A DNA stretch of 25,387 nucleotides from Knoxdaviesia capensis (taxonomy: Eukaryota; Ascomycota; Sordariomycetes; Microascales; Gondwanamycetaceae): contig LNGK01000018.1 in the NCBI GenBank assembly GCA_001510575.1, positions 18,182-43,568 of the forward strand, in the 5' to 3' direction. The notes under the pieces are model-generated. The model made no database searches, had not been told where the DNA came from, and worked only from the letters and a program-made list of their open reading frames with translations. Positions 9,997 to 20,668 of this stretch are shown in pieces. Numbering within the stretch: the first letter of the stretch is position 1; every line of letters begins with the position of its first letter. Both the position numbers and the translations under genes were made by a program.

Positions 9997-11684
9997 GTGG
10001 ACGGTGAGCAACGGAGTCTTGGTTCTTTCTTTTGCTTCTGATGTCTTGTTTGTTTGTTTGTTGGTTGGTTGGTTAGCTTTTGCTGGGTATTTGCAGTGTG
10101 CAGAACATCAGTATATCGTTCCAATGTGAGAGTGGTCCATTTGATCTCGATGAATTGGTGTTTGATGGTAGATTCGGGGTTTGTGTGTTCATGCTGACCC
10201 CCCTCTATGTAGCAGCCAATCAACCCTAATACCAACCCTAACCCGACTCGCCCTGAATCCCGGGCGGTGTGTAGTCGCGGCGTTTTGTTCCCCCGCAGTA
10301 TAGAAATGCCGGCAGAATTCGGGCGGTGGGGTCAGCCAGCACCCAAACGCTATCACCGGAGAAGCTTCGACGCGATGGGGCGGCGATGTAAGAGCTGCAA
10401 AAGCAGCAGAGAAAACGAGGTTATGTAGTAAATATAGACAACTGAGGTAAACCGCATAGACTCAGTATCCAAACTTCAGAGAGAAGATTCGACATTCCCC
10501 CCCGTCTCCCGTCCAGCGCTCCGGAAATGCACGGAACGCCCATTTTCAGGCACTTGATATAGGCCCAACGCCCCGCCGCCGTAGCCCAAACTTTGAACAC
10601 GGTCCCCTGATGAAAAAACGGCACCACAGAGGATCACCACCAGCCCCGATAGTGGCATAACCGCCCATGATTGGACACTGATGAATATTTGGCCAAATCT
10701 CGCCTGCATCCAACACATCTCCAACAATCCCGAATCACTTGAACCGTAAACGCCGCTTCTCCTGACACGATTTTCTCGTTCTTCGCGGCACAGAAATGCG
10801 CTTATCGCAGCTCGGGACGCCGATTTGTTCATGAATAAATCTCCAGCCTTGCAGCTTTTCGCGTTCCTGTTCCCGTTCCTTCCTGTTCCTGCCATGTTGT
10901 GCATATAGAGCGCTCCTTCCTTGCAGCTAGAAGTCAAAGTCCCAAAAGTCTCTGAACACTGCCCACTTCCGCCGATTTTGGTGTTCTCTTCCACCCAGCA
11001 TTTTCTTCTTCCTGTTTTCCCTCCGTCTTCCTCTTTTTTTCTTCCTTTCATCAACAACCATCGTCGGTGATTTTTCCCCCTTCTTCAAGATCTCTCTCCT
11101 TTGTCACCGTGCCTATTACCGGTACATTTCTCTTTAGAACAATCTCTTATTCCTCACGTTTGCTCCTCGTCTTCCCTCCATTGTCTCTTTCTCCCCTTCT
11201 TCTCTCCCCCAATCAACGCCTGAAGATAATCAGCCACGTACCTAAGGCCGTTTACCACTTCAGTGCCAGGGATCATAATTCTTCTTCTATCTCCCCCGCT
11301 CTTGGGCTTCTTTCGCTGTGTTGGCTTCACGTGCGGATCACCAGCTCCCCTCTTTTTTTGTCCCCTTCCTCGTGCCTATCATCTGCCTTCCGTTTCTTTT
11401 CACTTCTTCCAGTAGCTGATTTTTTTAGCAGCCAACCCTAATACCCTCCCAGACCCGTGAGCGAGATCGATTTACACGCCCCGTTGGTTCCCCAGGTCCG
11501 GCCTTTTGAGCGGCAAAAGCGCATATTTACCGCTGGCTATACGATCAAACGACAGCGCTTGGTCAGGCTCGAACCCCGCGGCTATCGACACCTCAGAGGC
11601 GTATATATCTCCTAGGTGAAGCATCTCAAGTGTCGCCCACACCCTCTGACCGCCTCACGCTCCACTCAACCCGCTTTTTTCACC
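9997..11684 (+). promoter_or_regulatory. Intergenic region and long CT-rich leader of the Ran-binding gene
   Basis: About 1.7 kb separates the monooxygenase stop from the next start codon. It carries CCAAT at 10216-10220 and three telobox 8-mers AACCCTAA (10222-10229, 10234-10241, 11434-11441). CACGTG lies at 11328-11333. A long pyrimidine-rich tract runs from about 10970 to 11420, typical of promoters and leaders of well-expressed fungal genes. Open frames here are compositional and show no domain. An ATG at 11616 is in frame with the gene below but gives an unconvincing N terminus. Confidence 0.4.
10047..10075 (+). repeat. TTTG/TTGG simple repeat in the monooxygenase 3' region
   Basis: Tandem TTTG units followed by TTGG units lie about 50-80 bp after the stop codon, probably in the 3' UTR. 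A low-complexity tract with no known role. Confidence 0.7.
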
Positions 11685-13388
11685 ATGCCTTCCGATCAAC
11701 CCACCAGCAGCCCCGCGAGTGCTCCCTCGGAGCCCATCGACCCCGATGCTGTTGTCAAGGAGGATGCCGATACCACCGCTGCTCGTAAGGAGCTGCGCAA
11801 CACCTCGCTCTCCGAAGCCAAGTCTGGCACATCTGCTTCCGATGCCAACCCCTCAGCCACTGCTGAGAGAACCTCCACACCCGAGCCCAGCCCGAGCCAA
11901 GACGACGACTCGACCTCGGCCTTGCGGGAAGAAGTGTCGTCGCCGAAGAAGAAGCGCGCCCTTGATCAGTTCGCCGATACGCCCGAGTCGAAGGCTGCCC
12001 TGGAGAAGGGATCCCGCTCAGAACCCGATAAGAAGCGAGCACGCGACGAAGCCGACGGCCAAGATTCGAAATCCGCCGACGACGAGAAGTCTGCCGCGTC
12101 GCCCAAGGCCACCGCCCCCTCGACATCTGCCTCGGCCTTTGCTAGCTCAGGCTTTGCCCGCCTGGCCTCATCGACTACGTCTCCGTTTGGTGTTACCACG
12201 GCCCCCTCCAGCATATTCGGCGGCGGTGCCGGTGCCTCCGGCCCGTCTCCCTTTGGAAGTGCCGCCGGCGCGGCCCCCAAGCTTTCGTTTGGATCGTCCA
12301 CGGGCACTTCGGCGTTCTCGGCCCTCAGCGGTGGTAGTTCGTCAAATGGTTTCGGAAGCAGCAACAACACAAGCTTTGGCGGTAGCAGTGGATTTGGAAG
12401 CAGCACCGGAGGCTTTGGAAGCGCTTCGTTTGGTGGCTCCGGATTTGGCGGTGCCCTTGGCTCCGGTAGACTGACTTCCTTTGCTAAGCCGGGCGAGTCG
12501 TTGTCAACGAAGCCGGCGAAGCCGTTCGGCGCTCCCGCCAGCGATGCCGAGGACGGAGACGACGATGCCGATGATGACGACTCGGCTGATGACGAGAAGG
12601 ATGACGGTGAGGCCGAGAAGGCTTCGGGTGCCGCAGAGGAGGAAAAGAAGAAGGTTAAGCTTCAAAAAGGTTCGTTTGCTCGTTCTCCCTTTTTTTCAAC
12701 ATATTGCGCGTAGTTCCACTAACTCATTTCTCCTTCGGACTAGTCGAGGTCAACGATGGAGAGGCCGGAGAGGCAACTGTCCTGTCGGTGCGGTCGAAGA
12801 TGTACATACTCGAGAAGGATTCCGGCTGGAAGGAGCGTGGAGCCGGCATGCTGAAGATCAACGTCCCGGAGAGCTGCGTCGACTACGACAGCTCGGGAGT
12901 TCCGCGACCTGGAACCTTCGACGCATCGGGTTTGGATGAAGACAACGACGATGCCGACGACGAGGACGAAGAATCCGAAGGCAAGACCGACGACGATCTC
13001 GAGAGCGGCGGCAAGCTGGCCGCCGCGAAGGCCAAGTCGGAGAAGAAGAAGAAGGCCGCCACCAAGGCCCAGGCCTTCCGCGGCGTCCGGCTGATTATGC
13101 GGCAGGACCAGACTCATCGCGTCATCCTCAACACCGTTCTGATTCCGGCGATGAAGTTCCAGCTGAAGGAGACCCTCAAGTCTACCGGTATTCTGTTTCT
13201 GGCGCTGGACGGACCCGAGGCCAAGCCGATCAATGTGCACATGAAGGTCAGATAGTTTGAACTGCTCCGTGATGATCCTGTTTATTCGAAATTCTAACCT
13301 TGGATATCATTTACAGATGACTGCCGCAAACGCCAAGCTTTTCATCAACGAGATCGAGAGCATCCAACGGGAGCTGCAGAGCAACTGA
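11685..13388 (+). CDS. FG-repeat Ran-binding protein, RanBP3/Yrb2/Hba1-like
   Basis: Such proteins bind Ran-GTP and assist Crm1-dependent nuclear export. Exons 11685-12669, 12744-13246 and 13317-13388 give 519 residues. In order: an acidic Ser/Thr-rich N terminus; basic NLS-like stretches PKKKRA (about 87-92) and DKKRARD (about 118-124); a Ser/Gly-rich region with many FG dipeptides including SPFG, SFGS and GFGS (about 150-270); an Asp/Glu-rich stretch; and a C-terminal Ran-binding domain from about 330. That domain shows YILEKDSGWKERGAGMLKI and later RGVRLIMRQDQTHRVILN. Between these halves is an acidic then Lys-rich insertion at about 390-437. ATG 11685 has a good CACCATG context. Introns of 74 and 70 nt have standard borders. 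A nucleoporin of the Nup2/Nup50 type is the main alternative, but NLS plus FG plus C-terminal Ran-binding domain fits RanBP3/Yrb2 better. Confidence 0.85.
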
Positions 13389-14503
13389 GCAATGCCAGCG
13401 AGCATCTTAACGCACACCCTGCATCTCATCTCATCGTTCCTGGTCTTCTCTAGGCACAAACCCAACCCTCTTTATCGGCTAGCACTAGATCCCCTTTGAT
13501 AGGGAGCAATTCCATAGCTTTTCTTTCTCTTTCTTAACCCTCTGTCTTCTCTCCCCTCCTTAGGGTCTTCTCCGTTTTCTCTACAGGCATTTTCTGCCTT
13601 CTCTCTCCTTCTCTTTATGTTAGGCCTGGATGGTTTATGGTGATGAATTGAATGGAAAAAGAACACGAAGCAAGCTTTGCTTTTCCTTTTCTCCTTTATT
13701 ATTTTTTGTCTATTGTCTGGTTGTGTGTCTTTTTCTGCTTGGGATGGAAAATTTGGAGTCCAAAGATTGGGGTTCTGTGTTTTTCATCGATGTGATTTTT
13801 GTCTCCTTGCCTTATTTTTTTTGGGTTCTGTCCGTCTCTCTTATCATTTTTTTTCCCCTTCCTCTGTCTCCTACTTCTGCGTCTGCTTCTTTGCCTCTTT
13901 TGCCATTCAAGTTTGTGACTGTGGCTGGGTCTTGTGGTTGTCCTTCCATGTTCTGCTGGTTCTTCTATGGCGGTATCGTTGCTCTGTCCTCTATCTTAAT
14001 GGGAACTCTTTAATATGCCGGGGTCTTCTTCTGTTTTCCTTCTCTCATCTGGCTATGCTTAATTAGATACCACTAGCTGTGTTGAACAGGTATACCGGTT
14101 CTTTGTCGCTGCTCCAGGTTGTGTATATGCCACTTCATGATATGGCTCTCTTGATTCTGCTCATCCCGAGAGATCTAATATCTGCAGTGCACTACCTACA
14201 TTAGAAACATAATATCTATCCTGTATGTGTCTGATATTATAAGATTGAGAGAATCTGCCCAAGAAAACAGGAGATACTACATGGTCAGGTCATGCTACAA
14301 AGCATATCACAGACGAGAGATTTACAGAAACGGCCAGAAAATTAGAAATCCCAGAACAGGAAGAAGAAGGAAAAGAAATCATACATAGCAGGGCATGAAG
14401 ACATAAAAGGAAACAGTAAGGAACCCCAGGAATAGGTCAGTATGTACAAAGAAGAAAAAGCTAGAAAACATAGGAAAAGACACCATGAAACCCGCAAAAC
14501 CCC
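13389..14503. other. Convergent 3' intergenic region
   Basis: The Ran-binding gene and the calponin-homology gene point toward each other across this 1.1-kb gap. It is T-rich on the left (13500-14040) and A-rich on the right, as expected for two facing 3' UTRs. Open frames in the T-rich part encode only Phe/Leu/Ser-rich runs and are not supported. I see no RNA gene. Confidence 0.6.
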
Positions 14504-16908
14504 CTATCTTCCAGACCCCGGCAGCGGCCGCGGCCCAACAATCTGCCGCCGGCCGGCGCCAATCCCGGTGCCGGGCTTATTCTGGCTATCCCCGCCCGTG
14601 TACCCGGACCACTGGCTCACATCCCAGCGGCCACCAACGCCGTCGACACCCGCGGCCGGGTCGCCGCCGGCCGGGTGTGCGGCGGCGGCGCGCGCCGCGG
14701 TCTCCTGCTGCGACTCCTCCCACTCGCGCTGGCGCTGGCGCTCCATCTCCATCTCGCGCTCCAGGAGCGACTTGGACCCCCAGCCGGCGGCCTTGGTCTT
14801 GGCCTGCGCCTGCGCGCGGCGGCGGTCTTCCGCGTCGCGCTCCGCCGTGGTGTCGAGCTCGCGCGCGTAGGTCTGCGGCGGCGCGCGGGTGGCGGGGGCG
14901 GGGTTGCTCGCGAGGAACCGGTTGGTGCGGTTCGTCGGCGCCATCTGCGGGACCGCGGTGGCTTGCGGCGCGGGGGCCTGAGCCGGCGGCTGGGGCACAG
15001 GCCGGGGCGGGAGCGGCTGCGGCGGCTGTTGCTGGTATTGTTGTTGCTGTTGTTGCGGCGGGGGCCCGTGCTGGGCGGGCGGCGGCACAAACGCCTTCTT
15101 GGCGGCGTAGGCTGCCGGGTCGGGCAGCGGGCGTGATCCGCCGGTGTTGTGCGCCTTGACGGGCGGAGGAGGCAGGGGCGACGAGGAAGCACCGGGCGTG
15201 CGGGACGCCGCAGTCGGGTCTGGAAGCGGCCGCGGCGGCTTAGGCGGCGGCGCCGCGGTTCCCGAGGGCGTGGTTGGGGTGCGCAGGACCTCGCGGTCGC
15301 TCCGCGACCAGGACTCTTGGCGACTGACCGGCCGCGGGGGGCGGCTTCGGGACCGCGCACGTGCCTTGTCGCCGCCGTTGCTAGTAACTTCCACAGGCGG
15401 GGCGGCGCTGGCCGCGGCAGGAGCGGATGCAGCAGCGGTTGACGACGACACGCTGTATCCGCGGCCCGACCGGCCCTGGCGCTCCAGCTCGTACTCCTGC
15501 TCGCGCTGGCGGGCCAACTCCAGCTCCTGCTCGAGCTCCTTGACCCGGCTGCGGTAGCCCCCTCCACCGGTGCCACCGCCACCACCGCCACCACCGCCAT
15601 CAGCGGACTCGGGCGGCGCCTGGGGGTGCAGACGAGAGTTGCTCCGGCTGCGCACCCGCCGTCTCTCCTCAGCCAGTCTCGCCTCGGCATCTTCCTCCTC
15701 CTTGCGCCGTTGTTCCTCGGTTATGCGCCACAACCGCTCTTCCTCCTCCCAGCGCTTCTTCTCCTCGGCAGCCCGGCGCCGCTCTTCCTCACGCTGGCGC
15801 GCCGTCTCCTCCTCCCAGCGGCGCTGCTCGTCCTGGCGCGCGCGCTCCTCAGCCGCGTCAGCCTCAGCGCGGCGCCGCCGGGTCTCCTCCTCCATCTGAG
15901 CGCGCTGGCGCTCTTCCTCCTGCTCCTTCTCCCGGCGCTTGCGTTCCTTGTCGGCCAGGTTTGGCACGTACGGGCTGGCGCTGGTGATCTGGCGGCGGCC
16001 GCCAAAGGCGATGCCCAGGTTGCCCTGGCTGGCGCCGCCGATGTAGCCGTACTGGGCGATGTTCCACGCGGGCGCACTAGACGATTCCTGCTCTCTCTTG
16101 CTCCACGTGGTCACGGCGATTCCGGGCGAGGTCGATCCGTTGGTCGGGCTCTTGGTTGGGCTCCAGCGGCCCGTCCCTGAATCGCCAGTCTGGGCGGCAA
16201 TCAGGGCGGCACGGGGGGTGCCGAACGCCGAAGAAGCGTTGCTGGCATTGGAGATGCCCCGGTTTCGCGTCGGCGTCGAGGGCGACAGTGCAGGTCCGCC
16301 GGTGCCTTGGGGGCTGACTACGCCGCGCGCACGTGGACCAATGGGGGCGGGGAATGTCGAGGGGTTGATGTTGTGGGCGGCACGGGTGAAGGCGCTGATG
16401 CACTGCAGCACTTGGGCGGGGTCTTTGCGCTCGTACAGGTCGACGGTGAGGAACATGTCGTGCTCTTGGAGGTTGAAGGGGGGCGACTGGCACGCGCGAA
16501 GGAAGAGCGAGATGTTCTCCATTTGGACGAAGGGCATGGCCGATTGCTTGAATCGCAGCTTCAGTCCGGGTTCGGCAGAGTTGACGAGTCTGTGAAGAGA
16601 ACACAAAGAGATTAGATGAGGTGGTAAGGAGAGGGTCACGAGATGATTCAGGGAATAAAAGCGGAGGATCATCGAGCGACGGATCGAGAGATCGGCAGGC
16701 AAGGACGACAGGGGGCCAGGGGACAGAAAATGAAGACTCACTTGCATAGCGCAATGCCGTCTTTCAGGCCATCGAGAAGGTCATTTCCAGGCAAACGCTC
16801 ACCAAGCACGGCCTCAATCCACGAGCGAGCCTCGTTCGCAGCGGCCGGGGTGTATTTATCCAGGCGCATCCGGCGCAGGTCTTTGTCGAGAGAGGAGACG
16901 GACGCCAT
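14504..16908 (-). CDS. Calponin-homology protein with coiled coil and two calponin-like motifs
   Basis: Transgelin/calponin-type proteins (Scp1 in yeast, Stg1 in fission yeast) bind and bundle actin. Exons 16908-16742 and 16589-14504 (intron 152 nt, GTGAGT donor, ACAG acceptor) give 750 residues. A single calponin-homology domain covers about 18-130, with the DLLDGLKDGIALCKLVN and ENISLFLRAC blocks. A calponin-repeat-like motif at 231-257 ends in GGRRQI. Next is an Arg/Glu-rich coiled coil (about 266-375), then a poly-Gly run (about 15560-15598), Pro-rich segments, a poly-Gln tract (about 15036-15060) and many Arg/Ser stretches. A second motif of the same kind lies at 716-739, ending GAGRRQI. 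The protein is far longer than Scp1 (about 200 residues), the extra length being the middle. Very high GC makes reading-frame errors worth checking, though the frame is uninterrupted. Confidence 0.88.
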
Positions 16909-18273
16909 TGCGGGCGGGGCAGTCGTTGACGGTTCGGTGATGGGATGGAGGAAAGATGGGATGAACTTGGGGGGAAGAATAGATCAAAGACAGTGGAGGG
17001 GGGGGGCAACGAACAACAGACGACTGAAGAGGAAGAAGTCTCTGGGGATGATGATGGTTTGCCTGCAGTCTGTGGTGGATGTGGCGGTACCGACGCCTAA
17101 CACCTAAACCACGAAGACACGCTGACGTACTTCGGAGATGGACGAGATGGTGGGGGTCAACCAAGAGACGAGCAGCCAATGGAGAATCAGAGAGAAATAA
17201 GACGGCGGAGAGAGAGAGACACGAGAGAGATATCAGGCGCGCGGACACATGCGCGTAGGGATCGCGATGATGGGCAAAATTAGACAGGGAAAAAAAGAAG
17301 AAAAATAATTAACAGAAGACGGGAGAAGAAAAAGGAACACCCAAGAGAGCCGGCATAAGCCCAGAAAACAAAATTGATGATCAATGCATCAACGTTCACC
17401 CAAAAGACTGCGACATATAGGAACCAAACAATAATATGAGAGAGAGACTGAGAGAGAGTGAGAGGGAATGTCGTTGACTTTCAACCCCACACAAATAAAA
17501 GGCGGCCAAACACAGAAAGTATCGTGTGGCGTAGGTGACGTCGAAGTGGCTGGAGAAAATACCCCACTCTGGCCCCGAAAGTCGTGTGGCGGTGCTCTGT
17601 TCTGTGTTCTATGGGTTCTAGAACCCGTTCCTTCACTTCGCTCCTTCCACTCTCAGAACTGCTCTTTCGGGACGAGCACGGAGTGAAATATCACAGTCTG
17701 GATATCAAAGTCTGTGCTCTTTACTCTTACTTAGGGTTATCTGCGGTTGTCTGAGGTGTAACTTCTAGCCCCCAGTGGGCTGCAATTCTCCGAGATCCGA
17801 GAAGTGGCCCCTGAAGGTATCGCGCAGATCGGATTTACTAGGGGGCTTAAGGCCACTAAAAGAGGCCTATCGATGCATCGCAAACATAGCCTTTGGCCCC
17901 CGGCAAGATCGCACCGTCCTCTCCAGAAAGATACAGCTCAGAGTTGCACACACAAACGCAAACGCAAACGCACACAATCTTCTAGACAGAAGTTCCGGAA
18001 TCCTCTGCGGATGAGATGAGTCTACAAACCACGATGCAGCTTAAACGGGAAGGCAGATAAAAAGAAATCGCGAGACATGCATGAACCGCAGCTTTATACC
18101 AAAAGGACCGTCCCTATGAGTCAAAGAAATGTGTGAGTCAAGGTATGTCCGGCAACTACGGATCGCACTCTAACCCCAGTAAGACGGAGAATAATTGCGG
18201 TGGCTCGCCCCACTCCGACCTGTTCGGCGAACGGTGCCTCCACGTTCGTAAAGCGGGAAGGCTAAGCGGCAAA
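16909..18273. promoter_or_regulatory. Divergent promoter region
   Basis: About 1.4 kb lies between the calponin-homology gene (leftward) and the methyltransferase gene (rightward). Next to the calponin side it is GA-rich on the plus strand, which is CT-rich in the sense of that gene, with GA microsatellite-like tracts around 17200-17225 and 17437-17466. TTAGGGTT, a reverse telobox, is at 17731-17738. An open frame continues upstream of the methyltransferase start to 18133 but looks like leader or promoter. I see no further gene. Confidence 0.4.
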
Positions 18274-18336
18274 CTCTATAAGAATCCCCGGTCCGCTACT
18301 CTGAAGGTTGGGGATGATATATGTAGAGATATATAC
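18274..18336 (+). promoter_or_regulatory. Candidate TATA elements of the methyltransferase gene
   Basis: CTCTATAAG at 18274-18282 lies about 90 bp before the ATG, a good TATA distance. AGATATATA at 18327-18335 is nearer, about 35 bp before, and would leave almost no leader. The first is favoured; neither is proven. Confidence 0.3.
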
Positions 18337-18369
18337 AAGCAAAGAAAGCATCCAGCTCCAACCAACATC

Positions 18370-19350
18370 ATGTCGACTCCCGCCCAACTTGACGCCGCCT
18401 CGGTGGCCCGTGTCTCGCTGCACGACCCATCGCACTTCAACATCCAACTCTCCCAGACCCTCCACCGCTTCGTGCTCCTGGAGAAGTGGAATCTTGCCCC
18501 GGGGTCCAAGGTTCAGGAATTCGGCTGCGGCCAGGGAGACTGCACCACTGCTCTTGCCAATGCTGTCGGCGAGCAGGGAAGCGTGGTGGCGGTTGATCCC
18601 GCCCCTCTAGACTATGGTGAGTGTCCTTGTCTCCATCTTCCCGTACCCACCTCCGTATCTTGGCCGGAACCACCCGCCCAAGAGCTGCCGACTAATCGGC
18701 CCCACCCGCTTGCAGGCTCGCCGTACACTCTCGGCCAAGCCCAGAGCCACATCTCGCAGGGCCCGCTGGGCAGCCGCATCACCTGGATTCAGCAGACCCC
18801 GCTCGACTACCTCGCCTCGCTGCCGGCCAGCGACGGCACTCCGGCCGTCGACGCCACCGTGCTGGCGCACAGCCTGTGGTACTTCTCGTCGACCTCGCTG
18901 ATCGTCGACACCTTCCGCGCCATCAAGCAGCACAGCAAGCGCCTGCTGCTCGCCGAGTGGGCGCTGGTGGCCACGCAGCCAGCCGCCCAGCCGCACGTGC
19001 TCGCCGCGCTGACGCAGGCCGCGCTGGAGTGCCGCAAGCCCCACAGCCAGTCGAATGTGCGCACCGTGCTGGGCCCGCAGCGGCTGGCTGCGCTCGCCCT
19101 CGCCGCCGGCTGGCAGCTGGAGAGCGAGGCCCGTGTGCAGCCGGGCGACGGCCTGCTGGATGGCCTGTGGGAGGTCTCGGCGTGTCTGTCATCGTCGTTC
19201 GAGAAGGAGATCAACGAGGTCGTTACCGATGAACGCGAGCGCGCTGTGGTGCTTGCCACTCGGGATGCCTGTGAGGCTAGCTTGCAAAGCGTTGAGGGTG
19301 GCCGTAAGGGAGTCAAGTCTATGGATGTTTGGGTTGCCAGCTTTGTTTGA
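18370..19350 (+). CDS. SAM-dependent methyltransferase, class I fold
   Basis: Class I methyltransferases move a methyl group from S-adenosylmethionine to a substrate. Exons 18370-18616 and 18716-19350 give 293 residues. Motif I reads VQEFGCGQGD (about 48-57), the SAM-binding ExGxGxG pattern, followed at the usual distance by an acidic residue after a strand (VVAVDPA, Asp76). A further DATVLAHSLWYFSS segment and a KRLLLAEWAL strand match motifs II and III in position. The substrate (small molecule or protein) is not recognisable. The 99-nt intron (GTGAGT, CTAAT branch, GCAG) is a multiple of three and stop-free, so the unspliced message would encode 33 extra residues between motif I and the rest. 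Splicing is favoured because the junction restores a compact fold. In-frame ATGs upstream exist, but 18370 opens the domain-like sequence. Confidence 0.85.
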   Translation: MSTPAQLDAASVARVSLHDPSHFNIQLSQTLHRFVLLEKWNLAPGSKVQEFGCGQGDCTTALANAVGEQGSVVAVDPAPLDYGECPCLHLPVPTSVSWPEPPAQELPTNRPHPLAGSPYTLGQAQSHISQGPLGSRITWIQQTPLDYLASLPASDGTPAVDATVLAHSLWYFSSTSLIVDTFRAIKQHSKRLLLAEWALVATQPAAQPHVLAALTQAALECRKPHSQSNVRTVLGPQRLAALALAAGWQLESEARVQPGDGLLDGLWEVSACLSSSFEKEINEVVTDERERAVVLATRDACEASLQSVEGGRKGVKSMDVWVASFV

Positions 19351-19820
19351 TTGGGGGTGTATCCATATGTAGCACTGCTTTTCGGACAGGCTGATAACGG
19401 CCCATTGCCAGTCTATACGAGATGCCCATGATCTGCCTGTCAATAGGTTCTGATATCATACGGCACTGTCATTTCTTTTTCACATAGCATGCTAATTTAT
19501 AACAAAGTCCTTCGTCTACGGCAAGCTATCGTTGGGAATCATGACTATCTGTAGGCCACCAACCCTAACCCTAGCCCTAACAAACCTTGAGCCATCCAGC
19601 GAATTTACGACCAATGAATGCAGGGTGCCGACAAACCCAAATCTTGATCAATCTCGATGCGGACATACAAGCAAACGTTATCCATTCCACATATCACAAT
19701 CTGGATATTTATTCCAATCACTCCAACGGTGTATTTTCATCGAAGCTGATTCGGCTTTTTCATCTTCATCATCCACACTCTCGATTCCACCCGCACCACA
19801 CCCCTTTTCCCCTCTCCACA
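19351..19820 (+). promoter_or_regulatory. Promoter of the NDUFAF2-like gene with telobox cluster and CCAAT box
   Basis: Short tandem teloboxes (AACCCTAA, CCCTAG, CCCTAA) occupy 19561-19581, about 240 bp before the ATG. A CCAAT box is at 19611-19615, about 205 bp before it. CCAAT boxes are bound by the Hap complex, which controls many respiratory genes in fungi, so this fits a mitochondrial protein. A CT-rich leader precedes the start. Binding is inferred from motif only. Confidence 0.4.
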
Positions 19821-20439
19821 ATGTCCTTCTCACCATTCCGCCAACAATGGCTGAAGTGGAAAGCCAAGCGCTTCCCCTGGCGAAACGAAGTCTACGTCGG
19901 TAAGCGGCACACCCCCTCGCCGTCTCTCGTTCGCACCCGCGATACTAACTCGTCAACCAGGCCACGACCTGAAAGGCGCGACCTTCTGGGAGTTCCGCGA
20001 CACCCGCGCCTCGACGCGCTGGCGCCGCCGCGTGCACTACCCGCGCTCGACCCCGCTGTCGGAGGTCGCCGTGTCGCCGCTGTGGCACCAGTGGCTGCGC
20101 TACGTGCGCGACACGCCGCCGACGCTCGACGAGCAGACCGCCGAGGTCACCCGCCGCGCCCGCATGCAGGTGCTGGCTGCCCAGGCCGATGCGCGCTGGG
20201 AGGCCCAGCCGCGCGTGGCTGGGGGGGCCGGGAAGACTGCCGAGGAGGTGGCCGCGGCGGGGGGTGCGGCTGTGGCGCCGGCTGCGGGTGTGAAGGCTGC
20301 GCCGCAGACTCCGGCTACCGAAGCTCCGGGCGCTGCGGCTCCGGAGCCGGCGCGGCCCGATCCCTGGGCGAAGGCCTATTCGCCTGGTGACGACTATAAA
20401 CCGGAGGCTTGGCAGCCGCCGACGCCCAAATCGCGGTGA
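19821..20439 (+). CDS. Mitochondrial complex I assembly factor, NDUFAF2/NDUFA12 family
   Basis: NDUFAF2 (B17.2-like, mimitin) is a paralogue of the complex I subunit NDUFA12 and helps assemble NADH:ubiquinone oxidoreductase in the mitochondrial matrix. Exons 19821-19899 and 19961-20439, with a 61-nt intron (GTAAGC, CTAAC branch, CAG), give 185 residues. Diagnostic blocks are the basic N terminus with QQWLKWKAKRFPWRNEVYVG, then HDLKGATFWEF, the RWRRRVHYP segment, and VSPLWHQWLRYVRDTPPTLDEQ. The C-terminal third is Ala/Gly/Pro-rich and probably disordered. The length is close to the human protein (169). The spacing of WHQWLR and PPT resembles the assembly factor more than the subunit. The gene is convergent with the next one, 229 bp away. 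Confidence 0.88.
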
Positions 20440-20623
20440 TCTTCTATCATGTCGGCGAGGGTATGTTGAGTATCTGGCTTGAAGCCATGTCAACAGTGGG
20501 GTGTGTTAATAGAAGTCTCCGGCGCTGAGATGTGTATGACCATGTACGGTATATAGATTGTATATTCTCCAAACGACTGAACACAACGAAACATAAAAAA
20601 CAAGTCTATCATTTTGGATGCTA

Positions 20624-20650
20624 TTTCATTTCATGTCATTTCATTTCATT
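20624..20650 (+). repeat. TTTCA pentamer repeat
   Basis: Tandem, slightly imperfect TTTCA units lie in the short gap between two convergent genes, probably in overlapping 3' UTRs. A simple-sequence tract. Confidence 0.6.
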
Positions 20651-20668
20651 CAAGTTCGTGACGAAAGT

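Noticed and set aside
11560..11600. GGCTCGAACCCCG resembling a tRNA T-arm
   Set aside because: No five-base stem forms around a seven-base loop, and no matching acceptor, D- or anticodon arms are found on either strand.
14617..15690. Long Arg/Pro/Ala-rich open frames overlapping the calponin-homology gene on both strands
   Set aside because: Shadows caused by very high GC in the real minus-strand frame; composition is Arg/Pro/Ala-biased with no domain.
18133..18369. In-frame N-terminal extension of the methyltransferase from ATG 18133
   Set aside because: The extension runs through candidate TATA elements and lacks domain-like sequence; ATG 18370 opens the recognisable part.
7745..19350. 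A biosynthetic gene cluster linking the monooxygenase and the methyltransferase
   Set aside because: They are about 8 kb apart with nuclear-transport and actin-related genes between, and no synthase, transporter or cluster regulator is present in the window.
19561..19581. A true telomere or chromosome end
   Set aside because: Only about three telomere-type units are present and single-copy genes continue on both sides; an internal telobox element is the simpler reading.
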